Of a DNA stretch of 10,494 bases, positions 1 through 6,608 are shown in pieces. The notes under the pieces are model-generated. The model did not search any database. It saw only the letters and a program-made list of their open reading frames with translations, and had not been told where the DNA came from. The stretch comes from an uncultured Pseudomonadota bacterium. Lineage in GTDB: Bacteria > Lernaellota > Lernaellaia > Lernaellales > Lernaellaceae. The position numbers and the translations under genes are program-made. Position 1 is the first letter of the stretch; the number at the start of each line of letters is the position of its first letter. The stretch covers positions 1 to 10,494 of the forward strand of contig CALBTQ010000826.1 of assembly GCA_937967875.1 (NCBI GenBank), in the 5' to 3' direction.

Positions 1-51
1 CGGCGACCCCCTATATCTACACTCTTTCCCTACACGACGCTCTTCCGATCT
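1..51 (+). other. Illumina P5-side sequencing adapter (non-biological)
   Basis: The first 51 bases match the 3' part of the Illumina TruSeq universal (P5) adapter, ending in the diagnostic CGACGCTCTTCCGATCT. I count three mismatches to the adapter as I remember it, all in the first 14 bases, as expected where few reads support the end of an assembly. Genomic sequence starts at 52. Open reading frames that run into this stretch are artificial there. Confidence 0.97.
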
Positions 52-717
52 GATGGCGATACGCGCGGGATCGCGATTGTCGGTGATCCACGAGGTCATC
101 AGCGAATCGACCGTGGATACCATTTTGCCGGTGAGCTTGAAATTCAGGTAGTCCAGCACGTTCAAAAACTTGTCGGTGCGCCGGTAGATGTCGGACCAAC
201 GGTACTTGATGAACAGCATGTGCCCGACCGGATCCTTGCCGGTGAGCGACGGCGCGCCGCCGGTCAGGCGGATGAACCGGGCGATTTTATGCGGCGCGAA
301 ACCGGCCACGTTGACGCGACCGCCCAGGCGCTTTTGCACGTAGGGCGCGCCGCGGGTGTCCATCCACAAAATCGCGTTGGACAACGGCCGGCCCTGCGCG
401 TCGACCGGCAGCGTGCCCTCGCCTTGCGTGTTGGCGCACACGGCGATGACCTGCTCCGGTTGCACCTCGCGGCGTTTCATCAGCGCGCCGCAGGACGCAG
501 TCAGCGCGTTCCACCACGCGGCGGGGTCCTGTTCGGCGCCGCCGCCGGTCGGCAAAAACGTTTCCACCGGGCTGAATTCCCACGCACGCACGTTGCCGAA
601 CAGATCGACCAACGCCGCTTTGCAGCCGCTCGTGCCCAGGTCGATCGCCAGCACCAGCTCGGGCGCCGGTTCGATCGCTTTGGTTTTGGAACCGGTGGTT
701 TTCGCGGAAGCGCTCAT
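52..717 (-). CDS. FGGY-family carbohydrate kinase, N-terminal part (C-terminus beyond the fragment end)
   Basis: ATP-dependent cytoplasmic kinase of the FGGY family, which phosphorylates a free sugar or polyol (xylulose, ribulose, fuculose, rhamnulose, glycerol and others). The 222 visible residues hold the N-terminal actin-like domain: the phosphate-1 loop around IDLGTSG (25-31), AEQDPAAWW (61-69), WMDTRG (118-123) and the family pattern LDYLNFKLTG (188-197). Full-length members have about 480-520 residues, so more than half is missing, including the catalytic Asp and the phosphate-2 and adenosine motifs. The frame is still open where it meets the adapter, so this is truncation by the fragment, not a pseudogene. 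A 13-residue Ala/Thr/Lys-rich leader precedes the fold. The start is the ATG at 717, 10 bases after the aldolase stop, with GAGAGA upstream as a modest ribosome binding site. It is the last visible gene of the aminotransferase-aldolase-kinase operon. Substrate undetermined. Confidence 0.9.
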
Positions 718-727
718 TCGTTTCTCT

Positions 728-1393
728 CTACCGGTTTTCCACGGTTTGTTTAGAGTATTTGCGCAAATAATATTGATGCATCACATGCGCCTCGAAAATG
801 TTGATGCTTTTCGCCCCGCCCAGGAACTCGCCCTCGATGAACGCCTTGCACGTTTTTTCCAGCACCAGGCAGGCGGCGAAGGCGTCGTCGAGCGTCGCGC
901 CGATGCACACCGCGCCGTGGTTGGCCATCAGCGCCGCGTTGCGTCCCTTGAGCGCCTTGACTGTTTTGTCCACGACCTTCTTGGTCGAGGGCAGCGCGTA
1001 ATCGGCCACCCGCACGGTCGGGCCGAGAAGCTGCACCTGATCGTCGAGAATCGGCGGAATCTCGCGCCGCGCCGCCGCCACCACCGAGGCGTTGGTCTGA
1101 TGGGTGTGGATCACCCCGCCGACGTCCGGCCGCGTGCGGTAGATTTCCGCGTGCAATTTATATTCGGACGAGGGTTTGATATTCCCCTCGTGTTTGCCGG
1201 TTTTCAGGTCGACGACGACCATCTCTTCCGGCGTGAGTTCCTCGTAGCTGCGACCGCTCGGAGTGACGACAAAACGACGCTCGTCCAACCGGACGCTGAC
1301 GTTGCCCCACGTGCGCGCAACCAGTCCTTCGCGCAGCAGCCGCAGGCCGCCGTCGCGCACCAATAGCCGCGCTTCTTGTTCGGTAAGGGTCAT
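728..1393 (-). CDS. class II aldolase/adducin family protein (fuculose-phosphate aldolase / ribulose-phosphate epimerase type)
   Basis: Zinc-dependent class II aldolase/adducin-fold enzyme, 221 residues, the usual length for L-fuculose-1-phosphate aldolase and its relatives. Family landmarks are in order: WGNVS (29-33) and TPSG (44-47) for phosphate binding, KPSSE (73-77) carrying the catalytic acid Glu77, the zinc pair HTH (His96, His98), and NHG (158-160) giving the third zinc ligand His159. All key residues are present, so it should be active. Known members split a phosphorylated ketose into dihydroxyacetone phosphate and an aldehyde, or epimerise ribulose 5-phosphate; the sequence alone does not decide which. 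The C-terminal tail with FEAHVMHQYYLRKYS is less typical. The ATG at 1393 is preceded by AAAGGA, which overlaps the upstream aminotransferase stop TAA, an arrangement typical of translational coupling. The kinase follows after 10 bases. An aldolase next to a sugar kinase suggests it cleaves the kinase product. Confidence 0.92.
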   Translation of the reverse strand: MTLTEQEARLLVRDGGLRLLREGLVARTWGNVSVRLDERRFVVTPSGRSYEELTPEEMVVVDLKTGKHEGNIKPSSEYKLHAEIYRTRPDVGGVIHTHQTNASVVAAARREIPPILDDQVQLLGPTVRVADYALPSTKKVVDKTVKALKGRNAALMANHGAVCIGATLDDAFAACLVLEKTCKAFIEGEFLGGAKSINIFEAHVMHQYYLRKYSKQTVENR

Positions 1394-1404
1394 GTTCGGT
1401 TCCT

Positions 1405-2880
1405 TTACGCTTCCACGTTTTTGAAAACGCGCTCGAAGCGGGCCAGCGCGTCGTCGATGATTTCGTCGGTGCAGGCGGCGCTGGTGTACATCCGGCTGCC
1501 GGCCAGCGTCACCATGCCCTCGGCCATGTACGCCGCGCCCATCTCCTGCATCACCTGGGTTCGAGTGCCGATCTCTTTGAACAGTTTGTGAATCTTACTC
1601 AACTTCACGCTCAAGAGCATCACCCCGGTCGTTTCCAAGTGGCAGATCGATCCCTGATTATACGCGACGTACGGCAGGTTGTATTTGCGAATCAGCGCCT
1701 GCAATCCCTGCGTCAACCGATCGCCCGCACGTCCGGCCACCGCCGGCGCGTTGGTGCGCTCCATTTCCATCAGCGTGAAATAGCCCGCCGCGCAACTGAG
1801 CGGATTGGCCGCCAGCGTGCCGCCGACGTGCACCTTCTTCTTGATCGCTTTACCGCCGATGCCCCCGGCCAGCAACGCCATCAGATCGCGCCGCCCGCCC
1901 AGGCCGCCGGCCGACGGATAGCCGCCGGTCACCGCTTTGCCGAAAACGGTCAGGTCCGGCTTTACATCGAAGTACCCCTGCGCTCCGCTCATCCCCAGAC
2001 GGAAGCCGGTGACGACCTCGTCGAACACCAGCAGCGCGCCGAATTGGTCGCACAGTTCGCGCACCTGCGCGTTGTAATCTTTATCGACCGGCCGTGTGCC
2101 GCTTTCCGGACCGACCGGCTCGACCAACACCGCCGCGGTTCCCCCGTTCAATTGGTTGAGCTGCAAGCGTCTCTTCAGCGCTGGAATGTCAGTGGGGAAC
2201 ACCTCGTGCGTGCGTTGAAAGATGGACCAGGGGATGCCGTGCGAGTTGAGGCTGCGGGTTCCCGGAATGCGCAAACCGTAGGAAAGCTGGTCGCTCCAAC
2301 CATGGTAGGCGCCGCCGAGTTTGACGATATGCTTTTTGCCGGTGGCCACACGCGCCAGTCGGATCGCCGCCATGCAGCTTTCGGTGCCGCTGCCCAGCAT
2401 CCGGAACATCTCGACGCTGGGGTAGCGGTCGGCGATGAACTTCGCCAGCTTCAATTCATACTCGTGGAACAGCCCGGTGACCGGGCCGGTCTGGCGCAGC
2501 AGCTTTTCAACCTGCTTGCGGACCGCTGGCGGATTGCTGCCTAGAATGGTCGGACCACCGCCCTGTAGAAAATCGATGTAGCGATTGCCGTCCAGATCAT
2601 AAAGGAATGCGCCCTCGGCTTTGGTGAACACCAGCGGAAACGGGTAACTGAACGCCAGATTGTGTTGCACGCCGCCGGGGATATACTCTTGCGCCTCGGC
2701 GATCATCGCCTTGGATTTTTGGCAATGAGTCTCGTAGTGTTCCAGGTAATCATTCAGCGCCTTTTTTTTCAACCTGCGCACCGGCCGGCCGATCAGGCGG
2801 TCGATTTGCCGATAGACCTCTGCCGTGTCATGGTACGTGGAAATTGCAAAGTCGGTGTGCGGTACGGATTGCGTCGCCAT
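1405..2880 (-). CDS. class III pyridoxal-phosphate aminotransferase (HemL-like)
   Basis: Fold-type I, class III PLP enzyme of 491 residues, closest in motif layout to glutamate-1-semialdehyde aminomutase and relatives. Visible elements: GSGTES (163-168), which binds the PLP phosphate; YHGW (192-195); FDEVVTGFR (286-294) with the pyridine-binding Asp287; VFGKAVTGGYPSAG (312-325) with the PLP lysine Lys315; and GGT (353-355). It is about 60 residues longer than HemL at the N-terminus, with a basic RRLKKK stretch (35-40). It is probably not the heme enzyme, because its operon partners are a sugar aldolase and a sugar kinase. Transamination of an amino sugar or amino polyol is more likely, but this is inference. 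The start at 2880 is set by AAGGGAGA at 2890-2897, nine bases upstream. It is the first gene of the minus-strand operon and divergent from the TetR gene. The aldolase start follows its stop by 11 bases. Confidence 0.93.
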   Translation of the reverse strand: MATQSVPHTDFAISTYHDTAEVYRQIDRLIGRPVRRLKKKALNDYLEHYETHCQKSKAMIAEAQEYIPGGVQHNLAFSYPFPLVFTKAEGAFLYDLDGNRYIDFLQGGGPTILGSNPPAVRKQVEKLLRQTGPVTGLFHEYELKLAKFIADRYPSVEMFRMLGSGTESCMAAIRLARVATGKKHIVKLGGAYHGWSDQLSYGLRIPGTRSLNSHGIPWSIFQRTHEVFPTDIPALKRRLQLNQLNGGTAAVLVEPVGPESGTRPVDKDYNAQVRELCDQFGALLVFDEVVTGFRLGMSGAQGYFDVKPDLTVFGKAVTGGYPSAGGLGGRRDLMALLAGGIGGKAIKKKVHVGGTLAANPLSCAAGYFTLMEMERTNAPAVAGRAGDRLTQGLQALIRKYNLPYVAYNQGSICHLETTGVMLLSVKLSKIHKLFKEIGTRTQVMQEMGAAYMAEGMVTLAGSRMYTSAACTDEIIDDALARFERVFKNVEA

Positions 2881-2911
2881 GGGCCGGTTTCTCCCTTGTT
2901 ATCGGTCGGGG

Positions 2912-2938
2912 TTGTCAATCGAATGAACGTTGTATAAT
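2912..2938 (+). promoter_or_regulatory. probable sigma70-type promoter of the TetR gene
   Basis: TTGTCA at 2912-2917 and a perfect TATAAT at 2933-2938 lie upstream of the TetR start. The 15-base spacer is short; reading TAATAT (2935-2940) as the -10 restores 17. It sits in the 85-bp region shared with the divergent aminotransferase operon. No equally good minus-strand promoter is visible there. Confidence 0.6.
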
Positions 2939-2954
2939 ATTTAAACACTGTTCA
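2924..2954. promoter_or_regulatory. candidate TetR operator (interrupted inverted repeat over the -10)
   Basis: TGAACGTTGT (2924-2933) and ACACTGTTCA (2945-2954) are inverted repeats matching at 8 of 10 positions, with five perfect outer pairs and an 11-bp AT-rich centre. The dyad covers the -10 box and probable transcription start of the TetR gene. Its position between divergent genes suits an autoregulatory TetR operator that also controls the catabolic operon. Binding is inferred, not shown. Confidence 0.45.
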
Positions 2955-2965
2955 GGGGAGAGATT

Positions 2966-3670
2966 ATGACTCAGGATTCCAGCACAAGTCAACCGACGAT
3001 ATCCGAAATTCGCCGCGAGCGCGAACGGGCCGAAATGACCGAGCGCATCATGAATGTCGCCCGCGATATGTTCGTGCACGATGGGTTCGAGGCGGTAACC
3101 CTACGCAAGCTCGCCAAGGCCATCGAGTACTCCCCCGGCACCATCTACCAGTATTTCAAAGACAAAAAGTCGCTGGTATTGGAGATCATCCGTCGCGATT
3201 CGGATGACCTGCGTCGTCACCTGCTTGAATGCTCACAATTGACCGACCCGGTGGAACGTCTGGTCGAAATGGCGCGACGGTATGCAAATTGGGGAATCAG
3301 GCATCCGAACCACTACCGTCTGATGCTGGCGCCGCCGCCGGCCTGGGCCGAACAGGACATCGAACTGCGCGCCCACGAGCGACCGCCGCTCGAGCAAGAG
3401 GCGTTGTTTCTGCTGCGTCTCATCGTCGCGGAGGGCATCCAAAACGGACTTTTCAAGGAAAAGCATACCGATCCCGGGCTGGTCGCCTCCACCTTATGGG
3501 CCGGAATCCATGGCGCGATCATGTTGGAAATTTCGATGACGCCCAAAGATCGCGAACTGCTCAGCGTTGAAAACCGCTCATTCGAGATGCGCTTCGACAA
3601 GATGATCGAAGTGTTTCTCGATGCGTTTTACCGGAACGCCCCCTCGTTGGACGAGTACCGCACTCCCTGA
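2966..3670 (+). CDS. TetR/AcrR-family transcriptional regulator
   Basis: One-component DNA-binding regulator of 234 residues, cytoplasmic and probably dimeric. The N-terminal helix-turn-helix domain (about 24-71) is clear: an initial helix around ERIMNVARDMFVHDGFEAVT, a recognition region SPGTIYQYFKDKKSL (56-70), and the usual IYxYFxxKxxL pattern. The C-terminal ligand domain carries TLWAGIHGAIMLE, resembling the WHG-type C-terminal domain found in many TetR regulators. A polar 20-residue leader precedes the fold. The ATG at 2966 has AGGGGAGA at 2954-2961 upstream. The gene is divergent from the aminotransferase-aldolase-kinase operon with a dyad in between, so it most likely represses that operon and itself, responding to a pathway metabolite. 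The ligand is unknown. Confidence 0.93.
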   Translation: MTQDSSTSQPTISEIRRERERAEMTERIMNVARDMFVHDGFEAVTLRKLAKAIEYSPGTIYQYFKDKKSLVLEIIRRDSDDLRRHLLECSQLTDPVERLVEMARRYANWGIRHPNHYRLMLAPPPAWAEQDIELRAHERPPLEQEALFLLRLIVAEGIQNGLFKEKHTDPGLVASTLWAGIHGAIMLEISMTPKDRELLSVENRSFEMRFDKMIEVFLDAFYRNAPSLDEYRTP

Positions 3671-3689
3671 TGCTGCTCCTGGGGTGTGC

Positions 3690-3907
3690 TGCGTCTTTGG
3701 GAGCAACTGCTGCTTAACCATCGCCGCTATATCCCGCACTCTCACATCAATCCCCAAGTCGGATTTCGCCTCTGTGCTACGGCGAACTGAACCGTTGTTA
3801 TTAATCGCAAAAATCTCGGCCAGCGATTTTTTCAAAAGATAACGACGGAAGCAGAGGAGAATTCCCTTGCTTGGATGATTGCCGAAATAATCATTGATTC
3901 TCTTATG
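3690..3907 (-). pseudogene. probable C-terminal relic of a REP-associated (Y1) transposase
   Basis: The minus strand is open from 3907 (just after an in-frame TAA) through this stretch. Its product contains SLAEIFAINNNGSV followed by a spaced Leu/Asp/Val helix ending VKQQLLPKTQ. This resembles the DnaA-like helical tail of REP-associated tyrosine transposases, where an 'EIG..FGI..YSSVS' motif is followed by an amphipathic helix. It carries an apparent 2-residue gap in that motif. No HUH or catalytic Tyr segment is found upstream; a separate 31-codon minus-strand frame ending near 3907 could be more debris. The frame then runs into the antisense of the TetR gene. The recognition is from memory of motif spacing only, so it is a tentative call for a decayed transposase. 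The surrounding DNA is poorer in GC than the neighbours, which fits a foreign remnant. Confidence 0.35.
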
Positions 3908-4189
3908 TTACATCACATTCGAACAGTCGTCGAACACAGCAAGCAGGCCTCTTCATCGGGATAGAAGTTTATGATCAAAGGCGCCGGATTTCGGTCAATC
4001 CCCATGGATTTGCAAAAGGTCTATCGTGTTGCTAATGTGAACATGCCAAAGACGCCATAGTTTGGTGTATATAATTCGATTGAGCTGACCGACTTCAGCC
4101 TTTCCATTGGATCGCTACTGCAAGTTGGGGTGACGATAGACAAAGCGCATTCCACAAATGTCGACCCGGCAGACCGACAAAGGAGACAA
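3908..4189. other. gene-poor stretch; candidate -10 for the radical SAM gene
   Basis: Together with 3671-3907 this makes about 500 bases without an intact gene. The stretch is less GC-rich than its flanks. It holds a good TATAAT at 4070-4075, which could be the -10 of the downstream gene, though no convincing -35 sits 16-18 bases upstream. The ribosome binding site AAGGAG is at 4180-4185. I see no RNA gene or strong terminator. Confidence 0.4.
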
Positions 4190-5146
4190 ATGAGCGAAGA
4201 ACGGCAAAAATCACCCAGTATCATTTTCGGCCCGGTGCCCTCGCGCCGGCTGGGCATGTCCCTGGGCGTGGACATCGTGCCGATGAAGATCTGCTCCTAC
4301 GATTGCATTTATTGCGAAGTCGGCAAAACCACCACGAAAACCATCGAGCGGTCGGAATACGTTGAAGAGGAAGCCGTCGTTCGCGCCCTGGAGGAGTATT
4401 TCGCCGAGCGACACGAAGGCCGGCTCGACTACGTGACCTTCTCCGGTTCGGGCGAGCCGACGCTTAACAACAAGATCGGCGCCCTCATTCGACGCTTGAA
4501 AGAACTGACCGACACGCCGGTCGCCGTGCTTACCAACGGTTCCCTGCTTTACCGGCAGGACGTGCAAGACGATCTGCTTGGCGCGGACCTGGTGATTCCC
4601 TCGCTCGACGCCGTCGACCAGCAAATGTTTTTGCGGGTCAATCAGCCGGACGCCTCGCTGCAAGTGACGAAAGTCCTTTGGGGCATCCAACAATTCCGCC
4701 GTTTGTTTGCCGGAGAGATGTGGCTGGAAATCTTGTTGGTCAAAGGCGTCAACGACGATCCGAAACACATCCAGTCGCTGACGGAAGCCGCGCTGTGGAT
4801 CAATCCGACGAAGATCCAATTGACCACCGTCGTGCGCCCGTCCGGGCACGGTTTCGCCCCGGCGTTGTCCGATGACGAACTGCGGCAAATTGCCGACCAA
4901 TTCAAGGGACAGGTCGAAGTCATCGGCCGCTTCAACCGGCGCGATAATCCGGCTTACGGCGAAAACAAATGCGAGCGAATCGAAGCGATGCTGAAAATTC
5001 GACCGATGACCCTGGACGACATCGCCGCGACCACCGGCATGCATCGGAACGAAGTATTGAAATATCTCGACCAGTTGCGGGTCGATCATATCGTAAAAAA
5101 CGAAGCGTTCGACGGCAGCACGTTTTATACGGTCGATAGAAACTGA
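4190..5146 (+). CDS. radical SAM protein, COG0731-like, with C-terminal winged helix
   Basis: 318-residue radical S-adenosylmethionine enzyme. The [4Fe-4S]-binding motif is CSYDCIYC (Cys35, Cys39, Cys42; CxxxCxxC), preceded by the subfamily signature GPVPSRRLGMSLGVD (14-28). SGSGEPTL (85-92) is the SAM-binding GGE-like segment. The N-terminal signature is that of COG0731, the Fe-S oxidoreductases related to the wyosine-forming tRNA enzyme TYW1. Bacterial members are mostly uncharacterised, so a tRNA role should not be assumed. The last ~50 residues (from about 265: MTLDDIAATTGMHRNEVLKY) look like a winged helix-turn-helix, suggesting nucleic-acid binding or domain contacts. The ATG at 4190 is preferred over an in-frame GTG at 4130 because AAGGAG lies just upstream and the conserved domain begins soon after. 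It is probably monocistronic: 96 bases separate it from the next gene. Confidence 0.9.
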   Translation: MSEERQKSPSIIFGPVPSRRLGMSLGVDIVPMKICSYDCIYCEVGKTTTKTIERSEYVEEEAVVRALEEYFAERHEGRLDYVTFSGSGEPTLNNKIGALIRRLKELTDTPVAVLTNGSLLYRQDVQDDLLGADLVIPSLDAVDQQMFLRVNQPDASLQVTKVLWGIQQFRRLFAGEMWLEILLVKGVNDDPKHIQSLTEAALWINPTKIQLTTVVRPSGHGFAPALSDDELRQIADQFKGQVEVIGRFNRRDNPAYGENKCERIEAMLKIRPMTLDDIAATTGMHRNEVLKYLDQLRVDHIVKNEAFDGSTFYTVDRN

Positions 5147-5171
5147 CGAAGCGAAAGGAATTTTATAAACG

Positions 5172-5185
5172 GACAATTCATTGTC
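5172..5185. promoter_or_regulatory. short perfect dyad upstream of the oxidoreductase operon
   Basis: GACAAT-TC-ATTGTC is an inverted repeat with two 6-base arms and a 2-base centre, inside the 96-bp gap ahead of the FAD oxidoreductase. Its size and position fit a small repressor or activator site. I cannot assign it to a regulator, and no clear promoter is visible beside it. Confidence 0.3.
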
Positions 5186-5242
5186 GATAACCGATAGTAA
5201 AACGAATACACAACCTCAAATTAACCGAAGGAGAGATGCCAA

Positions 5243-6595
5243 ATGGAAAAAAAGAAATTCGATATCGCGGTGATCGGAGGCAGCGCGGCCGGCCTGACCG
5301 CGGCCATCACCGCCCATCGTCATTACCCGGAGAAAAAGGTGGCTTTGATCCGCAAAGAAGAGAAAGTTCTGATTCCATGCGGCATCCCATACATCTTCGG
5401 CACGGTCGGAACTCCCGATAAAAATCTGATCCCGGACGGCATTCTCGCCAACAACAACATCGAGCTGATCCTTGAGGAAACGACCGGCTTCGATGTCGAT
5501 AACCGGATCGTTCATCTAATTAGCGGAAACGAAATCGAGTACGACCGGCTGATCGTCGCCACCGGTTCCTTGCCGGCCATGCCGCCCATTCCCGGTTTCG
5601 AAAAACAGAACATCTGGGCTATCCAAAAAGACATCCCCATGCTGCAGGACCTGTTGGCAAAAATCAAAGACGTCAAAGATCTGATCATCATCGGCGGCGG
5701 CTTCATCGGCGTGGAATTCGCCGACGAATGCAAAAAGCTGGGCGTGGCCAACGTAACCATCGTGGAATTGCTGCCCCACTGCCTGATGCTTTCCTTCGAC
5801 GAGGATTTTGCCGCCGCAGCCGAAGAGGTGCTGACCAAACGCGGCATCAACCTGCGTACCGGCGTCAAGGTCGAGTCGTTCGTCGGCGGCGACGCGGTGG
5901 AGAAAGTCAAACTGAGCACCGGCGAGGAACTCAACGCCGACGCCGTCATTATGGGCATCGGTGCGGTCGCCAACATCAAGATCGCCAAGGAATCGGGGTT
6001 GAAACTGGGACCCACCGGCGCGATCGAAGTCAACCGCTACATGACCACCTCCAATCCGAACGTGTTTGCCTGCGGCGATTGCGCCGAGAAAATCACCTTC
6101 TTCGGCGGGCGCCCCTCGCCGCTCAAACTGGCGTCCATCGCCACGTCCGAAGCGCGCATCGCCGGGGCCAATCTGTTCGGCATCCGCCGCGAAAACATCG
6201 GCACGATCGGCGTGTGGTCGACCCGGATCGGCGATTTCGCGCTGGCCTGCGCCGGCCTGACCAAAGAGATGGCGCTCAAAGCCGGCTACGACATCGTGAT
6301 CGGCGCGGCGGAAGGCCCCAACCGGCATCCCGGCGGCATGCCCGGCGCGCAGCCGATCAAAGTCAAACTCATTTTCGAACGACGCACCGGCATCTTGCTG
6401 GGCGGGCAATTGATGGGCGGCGAAGCCTGCGGCGAAATCGTGAACATCGTCAGCGCCTGCATCCAAAAACGCATGACCTTCGACGATATCGCCACCTTCC
6501 AGATCGGCACGCACCCGGCGCTGACCGCCTCGCCGATCGCCTATCAACTGGTCAATGCCGCCGAAAACGCGCAAATGCAAACGAGCAACCGATAA
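5243..6595 (+). CDS. FAD-dependent pyridine nucleotide-disulfide-type oxidoreductase (NADH oxidase / CoA-disulfide reductase-like)
   Basis: Cytoplasmic flavoprotein of 450 residues with the two-Rossmann, three-domain plan. FAD-binding GGSAAG (12-17) follows an IAVIGG strand; the second Rossmann loop GGGFIG (151-156) binds NAD(P)H; ATGS (106-109) and CGDCAE (277-282) contact FAD; the C-terminal dimerisation domain includes GGQLMGGEACGEIVN (387-401) and THPALTASP (423-431). A single Cys46 in IPCGIPY is placed like the redox cysteine of CoA-disulfide reductases, NADH oxidases and NADH peroxidases, and the thioredoxin-reductase CxxC is absent. Its substrate could be oxygen, CoA-disulfide, polysulfide or another persulfide. 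AAGGAGAG at 5228-5235, seven bases upstream, supports the ATG at 5243. A response regulator follows after 13 bases, and its ribosome binding site overlaps this gene's stop codon, so the two are co-expressed. Confidence 0.92.
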   Translation: MEKKKFDIAVIGGSAAGLTAAITAHRHYPEKKVALIRKEEKVLIPCGIPYIFGTVGTPDKNLIPDGILANNNIELILEETTGFDVDNRIVHLISGNEIEYDRLIVATGSLPAMPPIPGFEKQNIWAIQKDIPMLQDLLAKIKDVKDLIIIGGGFIGVEFADECKKLGVANVTIVELLPHCLMLSFDEDFAAAAEEVLTKRGINLRTGVKVESFVGGDAVEKVKLSTGEELNADAVIMGIGAVANIKIAKESGLKLGPTGAIEVNRYMTTSNPNVFACGDCAEKITFFGGRPSPLKLASIATSEARIAGANLFGIRRENIGTIGVWSTRIGDFALACAGLTKEMALKAGYDIVIGAAEGPNRHPGGMPGAQPIKVKLIFERRTGILLGGQLMGGEACGEIVNIVSACIQKRMTFDDIATFQIGTHPALTASPIAYQLVNAAENAQMQTSNR

Positions 6596-6608
6596 GGGGG
6601 CGAAGAAC

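Noticed and set aside
356..1366. 336-codon plus-strand open frame across the kinase and aldolase genes
   Set aside because: It runs antisense through two real genes and their junction, and its composition is that of shadow frames in GC-rich DNA.
1588..2544. 318-codon plus-strand open frame opposite the aminotransferase
   Set aside because: It is exactly antisense to a well-conserved PLP enzyme; high GC leaves the opposite strand open. The product is Arg/His/Gln-rich with no family motifs.
1405..2880. Naming the class III aminotransferase hemL
   Set aside because: No heme-biosynthesis neighbours, a 60-residue N-terminal extension, and an operon with a sugar aldolase and kinase make the heme role unlikely.
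4130..4189. GTG-initiated 20-codon extension of the radical SAM protein
   Set aside because: The ATG at 4190 has AAGGAG directly upstream and the conserved signature follows; the extension is polar and unlike the family.
4211..5176. 321-codon minus-strand open frame opposite the radical SAM gene
   Set aside because: It is the antisense shadow of a gene with clear iron-sulfur and SAM motifs.
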